Shown here: positions 1 to 10,668 of the stretch, one piece after another | Layout: each line of letters begins with the position of its first letter | How positions within the stretch are numbered: the stretch's first letter is position 1 | Assembly (NCBI GenBank): GCA_963969345.1 | Contig: OZ017769.1 | Coordinates: forward strand, 6,203,725 to 6,267,724 | Source: Turbatrix aceti | Lineage: Eukaryota; Nematoda; Chromadorea; Rhabditida; Panagrolaimidae | Direction: 5' to 3' | DNA length: 64,000 nt | Notes under the pieces: model-generated | The model's input: the letters and a program-made list of their open reading frames with translations, nothing else | What the model was told of the DNA's origin: nothing | The model's database searches: none | Made by a program: the position numbers and the translations under genes

Positions 1-451
1 GTCGGCAACGCAACGGTGGCGACGTGCAATTAGTCGTGCATAACTCGGGTGCTTTGGGACCGCGTTCTGCTATTTTTTTTTGAGAGTCGTAAATATTTTT
101 TTCGCGGCGAGAGAGTCCATACCGGAAAGAACACTACGCGTGTAATATAAATGCGTTGTTCAAATCACGCGAAAACACCTGGCGACGACACGCCCCGGTG
201 TTGTCGTTACGTGTCTTTTTACGGGCCTTGAAGACGAAGACGACTGACTGCTGCGCGCACGCAGTTGTTGGTGTCTTGTCTTGGTTGTCATCGATACCCT
301 CTTGCGTCACGAGGTGTCTCTAATCCCCCCTGCTGGCCGCTGATGAGGATGAAGCCATTTCAGGGTTGAGCAACAACCCCGGTGCCCCTTCTAAAGACTG
401 CATCCGACGTTTGCTCCCAAACGCCTTTGTCTTCGCAGTGACTGCGCTGAG
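1..451 (+). other. upstream region of the endosulfine gene
   Basis: No ORF here can be supported. The stretch lies immediately 5' of the endosulfine start and probably contains its promoter and 5'UTR. I see no TATA box or other site that I can defend. Confidence 0.5.
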
Positions 452-1045
452 ATGCGCGACGAAATGACAGACACATCGAATGTCAATGTCGAAAAGGAGC
501 AGGAGATGCTCCTTATGAACAAACTCAATGCTACCGGCAAGGGACTTCCCAAGGGCGGTCAGAGCTCGTTTCTGCAGAAGAAGCTCCAGCAGAGGGTAAA
601 TTCACACATTTTTTTAAACCTACTCATTTTACCTTTTTTACTTTAGAAATTCTTCGATTCCGGCGACTACGCCATGAACCAGGACAAGGAGAAGAAGCAC
701 CACCGCCTGGTGCCGGGACTCGGGGGCAAGCCTCTGGCAGAGCCGATCGCCGAATCCACGTCCCCAACCACCCTCCCCACTGCCACGCTCCCTATCGTTG
801 CGGGACCCGCCGGCGTCGGGGGCGCGTCGAACGCTCCCCTGGCAGCCCCTCTGTCCCCCACAGGCCCCAGTGCCTCCGCGGGCTCCGGAGACGAAGAAGA
901 AGAGCACCTGGTCATCCCTCGCCCCGATACGGTCCCGCAGCGAAAAGCGAGTATACTACACCCCTCGGCGCACTCCAAACTCAGCCCCCAGCCCATCATC
1001 CACCACGAACACAACGACGATCTCCTCTCGTCGCCGCAGAACTGA
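452..1045 (+). CDS. ensa-1: alpha-endosulfine / ARPP-19 family PP2A-B55 inhibitor
   Basis: Two exons, 452-595 and 647-1045, joined in phase 0 (180 aa). In this family the Greatwall kinase phosphorylates the serine in the FDSGDY motif, and the phosphoprotein then inhibits PP2A-B55 in the cytoplasm to allow mitotic entry. The sequence shows the conserved block PKGGQSSFLQKKLQ at about residues 34-47, followed directly by KFFDSGDYAM across the exon junction, with Ser53 as the Greatwall site. A C-terminal PQRKAS sequence matches the PKA site of ENSA/ARPP-19 (PQRKSS in vertebrates). Between these lies a Pro/Ala/Ser-rich insert that is longer than in vertebrates, where the protein is about 120 aa. 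The ATG at 452 is the first in frame; a second ATG follows four codons later. The family call is secure from the FDSGDY motif and its flanks. Confidence 0.9.
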
Positions 1046-2130
1046 CGAACGGGCCACCACGAGCAGGAGATGATATCCACCATGTTTCCCCCCAAGCTTT
1101 CCTTACTGATGAAAAAAAAACTTTCTTCTCCTGTTTGTCTTCTTTTTGCCCCAAGTCTGAGACGTGCTGTTGTAACTTATCTGCATCCGTATCCATTTGT
1201 ACAGGTTCGCGGGCGCTTTCCTGTGCCCGTGCTTTTGATGACAACCAACACAGCTTGATGACGATGATGATGCACTGACGCCCCTCTTCCTTCGCGGCTG
1301 CCTCCGTGGGCCGCCCAATCCAACTACCCGGCGCCGCGCTTTCCTCTGTCCGCTCTTACCTAATCCATCTTTATTGCACACATTTTCTTTATTCATTCAT
1401 TCATTCTGGTCTTGCACATGATTTCGAGATATAAACTTTTCGAGAGATAGGAGACGGGGAGGTGTACTTGATCGATGGCGATGGATGGCTGTTTGTTGTC
1501 TGATCTGCGCGCCAGGGGTCGCCGCGCAGAACTGACTGATCAAGCCGCCCCAAAGCCGACAATTACGCACAGCATGGACTCGCAGAAAAAAGGAAGGACC
1601 CCATTGACTCGATTTTAAATATAGTAAATGCCTTCTCGCGTCCGCGATTGTTTGTTGTCAAATCGAAAAAGTCAGCATCGCTGCGAAAAACCCTAATATA
1701 GAGAATATCTACTGGCACTATATCTCGGCGACAGCGGCAGCTGTTGCTCAATCACAAAAAAAACCAACTGGTTGATAGAGTTAATTAATAACGACAAAAA
1801 ACAAAGAGAAAGAAAAACAAAACAGCGCGGCTGATGTGTTTGTTGTTGTGTATTACTTTCGGGAGTGTTCACGGGGGAGAAGAGAAGAGAGCCAGTCCGG
1901 TCCGGTCCGGCCCTTTCCTACCCCGGAGGAAGAAAAACACGCTGTTTTGCAGCGGAAGACACGTAACAAAAAAATACGCTCAGCCGGAAGCTGTGGCGTC
2001 GGGTGGAGACAGGCGACAGCGGCCTAGTCTTCCTCGGGATCCGTTATCAACCTGAAAATCAAAAAAAAAAAAAATATGAATAATATTTTTGGGATGAATC
2101 AGTCGGAAAAAACGAGAAACAACAATGGTC
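1046..2130. other. intergenic region between convergent ensa-1 and the Ig-protein gene
   Basis: The 3' flanks of two convergent genes. It is rich in short A runs and holds no ORF with recognisable content. It probably carries both 3'UTRs. Confidence 0.5.
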
Positions 2131-3086
2131 TTACAATTTCTGTTCGTTGCGCCGCTTTCGGAGCTCACAGATGCCGATGACGAGGCCGAGGGCTATGAAG
2201 ATGAAGATGATAACCAGCAGCGGCCATAGCCATGCGATGGGATCTAAAACTCGGCGGTCAGGAAAACTAGAGTCTCGCGGGAGGGAGATTGGAAACTGAC
2301 TTTTGATGCGAAGTCGCCGCTCGACGAGGAGGTCATTGGTGACGTCACGCTTGGCGGCGGGATCGACGAAATTGTTCTCCGCAACGCAGACGTACACATT
2401 CTCATCCTCGTAGGTGGTGTTTTTAATGATAAGCGTCGTGCCATTGTTGGAGACTGCGTAGCGCGGTCCAGGCTTGATGTAGGCCTTGGAGCCAGAAATG
2501 CGCCATTGCACCCGAGGCACCGGGTTGCCGTAGACAGGGCACGTCAGCTCCGCGTCGTCGCCCTTCAGCGTCGTGACGCCGCTCGCGTCAAAGTGGAATT
2601 GGGAAGTTTCGCGCGGGTCGACCCGCATGACGTGGTGCGAGAAAACGATGGGCCTGACTGAAAAACAGGGTTCAGACTACTTTCGCGACGAAAACAAAAA
2701 ACAAACTCACGGTAGACATTGATCCAGCCTGTAACAGCGCCTTCGGAGGTGTTGAGGTTGCACGACCACTTTCCAGCCTCGGTGACCGGCACTTCCGGCT
2801 GGCTGAGGTTGGCGACGAGGCCGTCCTTGCCAATCGTGGCCGGGTACGTGTGATTAGGCGAGTTAAAAACAGCACTGGTGATATTGATAGCCACACGGCG
2901 CTCCTGGACAATAGCCTGGCACCACAGCTGCACCGGCTCGGAGGACACCAGCGTGGACAGGCCAACCGACTTGCCCGTTTTTACCTGGATGACACCGTTG
3001 GGAGCTCCCTTAGCGACCAGTCGGGCGTCGGAAGGCGCGGCAAGCAGCAGCAGGCCGCCGACCACAGCCAGAAGGCACGATTCCAT
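2131..3086 (-). CDS. basigin/neuroplastin-like immunoglobulin-domain membrane protein
   Basis: Two exons on the minus strand, 3086-2711 and 2657-2131, with a 53-nt intron in phase 1 (about 300 aa). The ATG at 3086 starts a clear signal peptide (MESCLLAVVGGLLLLAAPSDA...). A splice acceptor (CTTTTCAG) at 3113-3120 lies just upstream, so the in-frame ATG further 5' at 3128 is probably intronic. The first Ig-like domain has the pair LWC...WSC. The second has LTCPVYGNPVPRVQW and YVCVAE, a typical C2/I-set fold, with several N-glycosylation sequons. A single transmembrane helix (WLWPLLVIIFIFIALGLVIG) and a short basic tail (ELRKRRNEQKL) end the protein. The two-Ig layout with the WP-containing helix and KRR tail resembles basigin/neuroplastin, chaperones of monocarboxylate transporters. 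I infer that relationship from layout rather than from a diagnostic motif. Confidence 0.7.
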
Positions 3087-4649
3087 GCCGAGCGACGGGA
3101 GAATGAAGCGGCCTGAAAAGAACGACAAACGTGAGGGCTGTCAGGCATGCCGCAAGAGCCTAGCGAAACGTGTCTTGCCAAGTGGAAGAGTGGAAATTGA
3201 AGGCCTAACAACGCGACAAAATTCAGTTACTCGAGACGTGAAGATGAGGAATTTACATGCCGTTGCGCCTGACAAAGTTAGTGGCCTCCCGGGACCCACA
3301 ATGGCCGGCAGGGGAGACCGGACGGCGGTTTCGATGGTTCTGGCGCCGTCAGAATGAAAAAGAAGCAAGAAGCGTTGCTTTTCTGGCGGAGATACAAAAT
3401 ATCAAAAAAAAAGGGCGCGGCCGGCACACGGATGTTTCGAACGAGCAACAAAAACAAGAAGGAAGAGCTGGGACTGTTTCGGGGCGCAGGGCAGGGTCTA
3501 CCTTGGCGTGGCTCGTCGCTGCCTGCAGGCATGTGCAGCGCCGCGCTGCACTGCGGCTTAACAACCAACCACTGCTCTTAATTTCGCGTCTTTTATTTTT
3601 TTTTAGAAGAGCGCGTTCACGACCAAAACTCGGCAAGCAGGCAGACGACTGCTGAAAGAGTCAGCAGCTGGCTGGAAAAATGCCGCGCCGCGGCAGCTGC
3701 TGTCCTGTCGCCGCAGTGCCGCTGCCTGCCTCGGGGGTGCACTTGTCCCCCGATGGATGGATGCCGCGCGCGCGTGGCCGTGGCCACACGCAGCAGCTTC
3801 CGCTGCCTTGCCTGTCTGAACGCCATCCTCCGGCAACGACAACGGCCAGAGCCTCTTCCGAGTATCACATCCCAGTCCAGTCGACTGCGAGTAATCCTTT
3901 TCCTCGGGCTGAATCCATATCTCCCCTCTTCTGGCAGGGGTCAGGCAATCTCCCCTACGACCACTAAGTCGCCCTAATCGCAGCACGAATGCCTCGGCCT
4001 CGTCCCGGGCTGACAGCCAACCGGTCGGCCGAGACAAACGACACCAATTACGCACAGATGGCCCCGGAGTAAGAGTAGGACGCACTTCCGCGTCGAAGGA
4101 GTTTTAACTCCTAGTCCTAGTACCTCAATCAAAAATCGAGGACCCATCCAATGAATGGGCGTCGCTGCTGCAATTGACAGGTGGAAGCCAAGCCGCCTGC
4201 TGCGATCCTCTCGCCGCCGCTGGCCACGTCGATCGATGACTCGTACCGCTGGGAAAAAAAGCCAATGCAAACAAAAAAACCCGAGACTCGCACGACTCCT
4301 GCCAAAGCCGTTGTGCTAGTTGCAGGCCGTCTCAAAAGTCACCAGCCGGCCTAATTGAACCCATTCAGCCAGTCGTCGCCCCGGTCAAATCAACACCCCA
4401 AAAAAAAATTTGTTTGCGCTGTGCACTTTTGTATTACGCCTTCTGGAACCCCTAATTTGGCATGATTAAACACAATCAGATCATTTGTTGTCCGTCAAAA
4501 AAGAAAAACAGAAAAAATAAATACACGGTGCCACAAAAATCAGACCTGGCATACTGTGAAACCCGCGCGCGCTTTCTTGACCCGTTTAATCGCATCTACG
4601 CATTCAGAAAATACATAAATTTCAAAACAGACGAATTACAAAAAACAGT
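3087..4649. other. intergenic region, 5' flank of the Ig gene
   Basis: No supportable gene. The acceptor at about 3113-3120 (minus strand) indicates a 5'UTR intron or a spliced-leader site for the Ig gene. A 160-codon minus ORF at 3603-4085 has low-complexity, arginine-rich content and no splice or homology support. Confidence 0.5.
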
Positions 4650-5959
4650 TCAATTATGATGGGCGGCAGCTCTCAGTTTGATGCGTTCCAAATTCTTGCG
4701 CGCGACAAAGATGTCGTACTCGTCGATGAACTTGGCGGCCGCAGGGGTCTTGGGCATGCCATACTCCGTGAGAAGGATTTCGAGGACGGCGCGGTGCAGG
4801 AACAGGTATTGCAAGTCGTTCTGGATGGCGTGCATGCGCTGTTCTCGGAGCTCGTGTACCATTTCGATCATCGTGCTCTCGGGAACTGAGCTGGTCGTTA
4901 GCTTGTGTACAACCCTGCAATCAGCCGAAATCAGCTTCACCCCAGTTTTTAAACAAAAAACGTACATGTCAATCATTGCAAAAGTGCCGGTGCGCCCGAT
5001 TCCCGCCGAGCAGTGGCAGACGACGGGCCTGTTCTTCATATACTGATGCACGAGGCTCCGCACCCCGAGAAAGCCCTCCACCGAGTCTGCGAAGGCATGA
5101 TCCGGCCATCCGTTGTAGAATATATGCATGACCGTGGCTTTAGGCAGGTTGAGGCCGTCGTCAAAGCGCACTGACATCTTGGATACTGTCACCTTCGGAA
5201 GATGGCAGGGAAATTCCTGGGCTACCCGGACGCTTACGTAGCCGTAGGTCTTCCAGACGCCCATCGGCGGGTAATACTCGTTGCACTTCTCCTTTCCGTC
5301 CTCGTAGAAGCTGCAGAGTTGGAGGACGACTTGGCATTCCTGCTCGACGACCATCTGCCAGAAGTGTGATACCGTAGCGCTCAGGGGGCCCTGGGTGCAG
5401 ATGTAGGTCGTTCCTGCAAACGCCTGGACGAAAGACGCGTGGATGTAATCACAGTCATCGGGGTTCTTCTTGAGAAGTTTGACGCGCGTCTTGTCGAGGC
5501 ACTTCACGTCGTCGTACCGGTTGAAGACAACATTTTCCGCCCACGCTTCGCACTCGCCGGTCGGCTTGTAGGGCTTGACGCGCTGTTGGAATTCTTTTCG
5601 TAAGTGCTTCAAGTCTGTTTCACTCAACTTCTCGATCCATTCTTTTGCGCGGGGGTAATCCGTGTCAGTTTTGGCTTCCTAAAAATTTTTTAGGTTAGTT
5701 TTAGATCTAGAAAACAAAAAAAAATGCAAAAACTCACATTAGGCGTAGATGCTACTAGTGACGTCGGTACCTTGCGGCTTAACTGTGTGGTGGCTACTGT
5801 GGGGGTCGTGGTCCTGACATGTAGTCCGGGTTCCAGGGATAAGTTGACAGCCTCATCGCTGTAGGTACGGCCCTTGGCTCCCCCCTTAGTGTGCTGTCGT
5901 TTCGTGCGTTTTCGCTGCTTCTCTTGTGTTACACGCTTGGGCTTGGGCTTTTTAGACAT
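4650..5959 (-). CDS. non-receptor protein tyrosine phosphatase, nematode-type
   Basis: Three minus-strand exons: 5959-5738, 5678-4966 and 4914-4650, phases 0 and 2 (399 aa). It should hydrolyse phosphotyrosine in cytosolic proteins, since there is no signal peptide or membrane helix. The basic N-terminal extension (MSKKPKPKRVTQ...) fills exon 1. The catalytic domain follows, with NRYDDVKCLDKTRV (KNRY loop, about 127-140), DYIHASF (substrate-binding loop), the WPD loop at 265-267 (GWPDHAF) and the P-loop HCSAGIGRTG with nucleophile Cys297. All catalytic residues are present, so the enzyme is predicted to be active. This single-domain architecture matches the expanded soluble PTP class of nematodes, many of which are expressed in the germ line or sperm. 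Which member it is cannot be told from the sequence. Confidence 0.88.
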
Positions 5960-8846
5960 TGCACTGTGTAGAGGAACGATCTGGTAAAAGCGAATGAAAT
6001 GAAAGTGTCGCCCTCATATCCGCATTTTGCCGAGAACGCGTTTATCAATGACTTTGGAGTATGCAAAATAGACGTCGTGTGCACGCACTAAATATAGATA
6101 GATCTTGACAAGAGTCAGTGATGCATTCGGGAACAAGGATAACACAGTAGGCCAGATGATTTAATAAAGACACGACAAAGGGAAACCGTGCTTCTCCGAA
6201 CGGCTACGGCCACGGTCGGTCGTTTGTCATAAGGTGCTCATTTTTCTTTTGTCATGCATGAGGCTTTGAAAAAGGATAAAATTATTTAAATATTTTTTTT
6301 ATTACGAATGATCTTATCACGATGGAAATTATAGGGAACCATTTTTGGGGAGCTTTCGCTTGTTCTGTTCTGGATTGCGCGTTTCGTTCGTTCAATGGGG
6401 TAGTTATCAACGTGTTGGCAGCTCCGCTTGCACCAACAACGCGAACAGCGGCCGCGGCCGGTTGCTGGTGTTTTTGTTCCACGGATGCGCCTTTTTTTGC
6501 TCCGTGTTCAGGTCGGTCTTTTTTGTATGTATTCATTTTGCTTCATTCTCGAGCACCATGCGTTTTTTCCTTCCGAGTAGTACTTCACGGTCCTCAGGAT
6601 TTGAATTTCGGCACTTAAGCGTGCCTTGGTGGGATTCTTTTCGGCGGACTGTGTTTGTTACCAAACGAAATTAGTAGTCAGTCCTCCGAGGCAGGCATTG
6701 GGCGAAGAAACACCGCGCTCGCCTCGCTGACTGTCGTCTCCCGCGTGTTCGGGAGGACGCGTTCGCCCTGGGAATTGGAGGATCATCAATACCCTTTCTT
6801 CTGTGTTGGACGGGGAAGGGTGGGTCGATCGCCATCAGGAGGCAGCGCCGGTTGTCCCCCGAGGGCCCCGAACTGACGGCTCGGCGAGCGAAGTGGCCCC
6901 CCGGGCTGGCCATGGCCTGGCAATTCAATCTCGGGGATGATGTCTCTCGCCGGACGTCTTTTGTGTGAATCTTCTTCAATTGGCCTGCAATTGGGGGCGG
7001 TTATCCGATTACTTGACGGCCAGCCGCGCCTCTTCTTCTTAGCCTTCTTCGCCGACCGGACCGGCCTAGACTGGACCGGACTACTCCGGCGGCACGCGTT
7101 ATCATTCGTTTTCCGGGGATGCGTTCGTTCGTCTGCCTACCGCCAAAATCCGGCAATATCATTGCCATTGCATCTGTGCCGCCCGCTTTTAAGGTCAAGC
7201 CGTGCCCAAAAAACGCTTTCATTTGTTGTGCCTTTTTTTGAAAGAGTAGTACTCCACCGCCACCACCGCCGCCACCGCCGAGGAAGCGAGAAGTGCTCTT
7301 ACTCACTTCGCCCTGCCCTCGGGAGGGGTTTTTTGCGCAGACCCTTCTTCATGCGCTTTTTTTGACAATTATTGACGAATTAGACGCGTCCTGCAAGTAC
7401 ACCGCTTTTCCTGGCTTCGCAGGCAGTGGATAATGTCGTCGTCGTCCCCGCATCAAGTTGAGGCCTGTGCCGGAACGAGCAATCCGTCGCTGCACATTGT
7501 TCTGTTTACCAACTTTTTTTTTCAATACCCAGCAGCCGAGAATTTATTGTTTTGCGGCGTCGTTCAGCAGCGTGCCGTCGACGGCGGCTTCATTGTCGTC
7601 GTTGCAGAGTTTTTGGTGGAGCCGAGTTCAAAACCGGGCTTTTCAATTAGCCAGCCGTGTGTCGGTTATAAATGCCTTCCGACAGTTTTGGGTTCTCTCG
7701 GTGGTCTGACTGCATCGTGCAATTGATGCCTTCCGGGCAGCTTTGGGTGGTGGGTGCCACTTGACGCTCGACGCTCTTGATGATGATCCTCTTTTCTCTT
7801 TTGCCCAGAGCAACAGCAACAGGCAGCAATTATTCCACGCCGTCGCTCCCCAGATCAGTGTGAACGATGACCCGGCCATCTTCTTTGTCGTCGTCGTCGT
7901 CGTCGTCGTCGACGGCACACGGACTTTTTTTTTGGCAACTGTAAACTCTCTGCGTGCAGGCATTGTTTCCCGCCACCCCATCCCACCCCATTCCATCCAT
8001 CGCCATTGTTTAATTAACTCTTTCCTCCGGACCCATACTTTTGCAGGAGGGGCGCGTGTATACGCACGAGTGCCGGACCGTCGATGTTGATGGCACCCGG
8101 GCCATCCTTGAGGCTTGAGGCGTGTTGGTTGTTGCGTTTTGCCTCCTTTTTTTCCCGCGAGACAAATAATCAGTCGATGTGCCCCTCTCGGCTGCCGTGC
8201 GTTGTTTGCTCCCTTCTTCGGGCTTGATTTACCTCCGGTAATTGGGGCCGAGCCTAATTGCAATGCCTCACAGACCATACCGACCGCCACGGCCGCCGGA
8301 TTCACATTCACGGCCCAGCCTGTTTTTTTTCGGCTAATGGCATTAAGACGAGCCGGCAAACAGTGAATTAGTCAGCATTTGGGGTCTCGTCTCGTTCCCC
8401 AGGCCCAGAAATGGGCACTCTGCTTTCGAGTTTGCCTCGGGGATTTGGCGCGTTCGTAGCGCTTTCTGTTTACAATCATTTTTACGGTAGACACATTCGG
8501 GCACCGTTACACTTGTTACCTGATTGTTATGCCACCGTGGTACGAATGCGCATGCGCGTGATTTGAATTTTTTACGGTGTGTAATAAAAAATGCAAATCT
8601 CGTCCCGTGCAAACTTCTCGCACTCATGCTTCCACTTATGGGGCTTTCGCGCTGCTTTCGCTCTTCGCTCTTCGCTTCTCGCCTGTTTATGATTTTCTTT
8701 TGTTACTTTCCACGTCAGCGAAATGACAACCCTCATGCGGTCTGTCTGACTCTTCTTTCCGCGCGCTTGCTCACCTGTAACTCGCTGCATTCGCGTTTTT
8801 CAGAAGTCTTCTCTGCCGACGCCATCACGACGAGTCGGCGCTAAAC
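5960..8846. other. divergent intergenic region between the PTP gene and gopc-1
   Basis: 2.9 kb of unannotatable DNA between two divergently transcribed genes, presumably holding both promoters. It contains short T runs and a TCG trinucleotide tract. The longest ORF (minus, 7643-8359) encodes a polythreonine tract from that repeat and looks spurious. Confidence 0.5.
7886..7912. repeat. TCG trinucleotide microsatellite
   Basis: About nine consecutive GTC/TCG units in non-coding DNA. Similar tracts occur near 11415-11435, 11955-11990 and 34719-34741. Confidence 0.85.
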
Positions 8847-10668
8847 ATGCCGACGCCGTCGACCAGCCAAGTGTCTACGAGCACCGGGACTTCTGGATCC
8901 TACACGACAGACACGGTATCCGACGTCTCGATGGTCACGGTTCCGGTCGCGTTGCCCGTGCATCACCCGAAGGCCGCGTGTCTGAGCGCTGCGTTCAGTC
9001 GTCTCAAGCCGACTCTCGACTGGCTTGACACGCTCGAAAAAGAGTTCGACAAGGCGTTTTGCTCTGTCGACCTTCTCCTCGGCGAAATCGATGCTGATCA
9101 GTCGGAGATCGCCTTTGAGGCCCGACAGAAGATGGCTTCGCTCAGCGGCGTCTTCGCACAGACCGTTCACAAGACGCAGGCTCTCTTTCAGAAACACGTA
9201 TCCCTCGAGGTTGGTTCGCGAGTTTGCAAAGAAAAAAAAAACATATTGTGGATTTATGATTTATTGGTTGCAAAAAATCCCAGGGGAGGGACACGGACAC
9301 GGTTTCTGATGTGAGTCGGTCTTCCCTTCCGTCTTGTTTTTATTTATGTTCGCTGGGAAAGTTTGGACGCTTTTGCGATGATTCATGGTCAAAAACTTCT
9401 TGGCAGGGATTCAATAGGGGCAACAGGTCTGAAAAAGGGCACGCGGCCGTTTTGTTTTTGGCAGTTAAGCACTTTTTACTGGAATGGAGTTCTGGAAGCA
9501 CGTAGGCGAGCGATTTCGATCGTAAGTGCACTCAAGTTGGGAAACACAAACGGAAACTGTCAACCAACCCCCGCTTGCTTCACTTTTTTTTCGTTTTCAG
9601 CAGGAAATGGCCGAGACGAGGCACGAGTTGGTAGCATCGCTGTCTGCACAATCGGAACTCAAGGCCGAGTCTGAAAACCTCATGCTTCAAATTCACTCTC
9701 TCCAGTGCCAGCTCTACTCCAAAACAGCGCCTCACGAGTCAGACATGATCAAGAAGAAGCTCGTAATGTGTTTTGGCCTTTTATGCGTTTTTTAACGACT
9801 CTCCGTTTTTTTTCAGGAACAGGAGCTCGGCGCGTTTCGTGAAAAGTACCTGCCCCCGGCCCAGCTGCAAGCAGAAGTCACGATTCTGCGCAAGGAGAAT
9901 GAAAAAATGCGCTCGCTCGTTTCTTCGATGCAAACGGAAATATTCGGGGCCCGACTGGCCGCCAAGTACCTGGACAAAGAGCTTGCAGGTCGGATCCAGC
10001 AGATCCAGCTGCTCGGCAGGGATATGAGGGGCGCAGAGCACGACCGACTCTGGAACCAGCTCGAAGCCGAGATTCACCTGCATCGACACAAAACGGTCAT
10101 CAAGGCCTGCAGGGGCCGGGAGAGCGGGCGTCGACTGCCCTTTCCCGTGACTGAGACCGGCAAAGGCGCGCAGAAGGGAATCGGCAAGATGAGGCGTGTC
10201 CTGCTGACGAAGGACCCCGACGAGGGCCTCGGCATCAGCATCACCGGCGGCCGCGAGCACGGCGTGCCGATTCTCATCTCCGAGATTCATCCTGGTCAGC
10301 CTGGCGAACGCTGCGGGAATCTCTTTGTCGGTGACGCCATTCTGGCAGTCAACGGGGTCAGTCTGAAGTCTGTGAAACACGCCGAGGCTGTCGATCTGCT
10401 TTCCAATGAGGTTTGTTTTCCTGGCATATTTTTTGTTTTGTAAGAACATGTTTTTGCTTTTCAGATGGTCGAGAACGACGAGCTCACATTTGACGTCGTC
10501 TACGTCTCCCCTGACGTTGATTCGGACGACGACGGCGACGTCCTCATCGAAACCGACGATGGCAGCGTCGTCAACCTCTACGACGTCGTCGACACTTCCC
10601 GGAGCAGCAGCGCCTCGACCAATCCTGCTCTGCCCACGCTTCCACGGGTCGCCGCGGACACGTCCTAG
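8847..10668 (+). CDS. gopc-1: Golgi-associated PDZ and coiled-coil protein (GOPC/PIST/CAL)
   Basis: Four exons, 8847-9209, 9601-9762, 9817-10410 and 10465-10668, all joined in phase 0 (440 aa; human GOPC is about 454). GOPC is a peripheral trans-Golgi protein that binds C-terminal tails of membrane cargo through its PDZ domain and also binds golgins and Rab6-type partners. The sequence shows the conserved N-terminal [18 protein letters not shown] block (about 50-75), a long coiled coil, and the near-invariant [15 protein letters not shown] and [17 protein letters not shown] stretches (about 220-270). A PDZ domain follows at about 300-385, with carboxylate-binding loop GLGISI and the signature [15 protein letters not shown]. 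The acidic tail includes SPDVDSDDD. Exon 2 begins with a NAGNAG acceptor (TTTTCAGCAG), so one glutamine may be optional. Very secure identification. Confidence 0.96.

Noticed and set aside
3603..4085. 160-codon minus ORF upstream of the Ig gene
   Set aside because: Arg/Ala/Gln-rich random composition, overlapping ORFs of equal length on both strands, no splice context and no domain.
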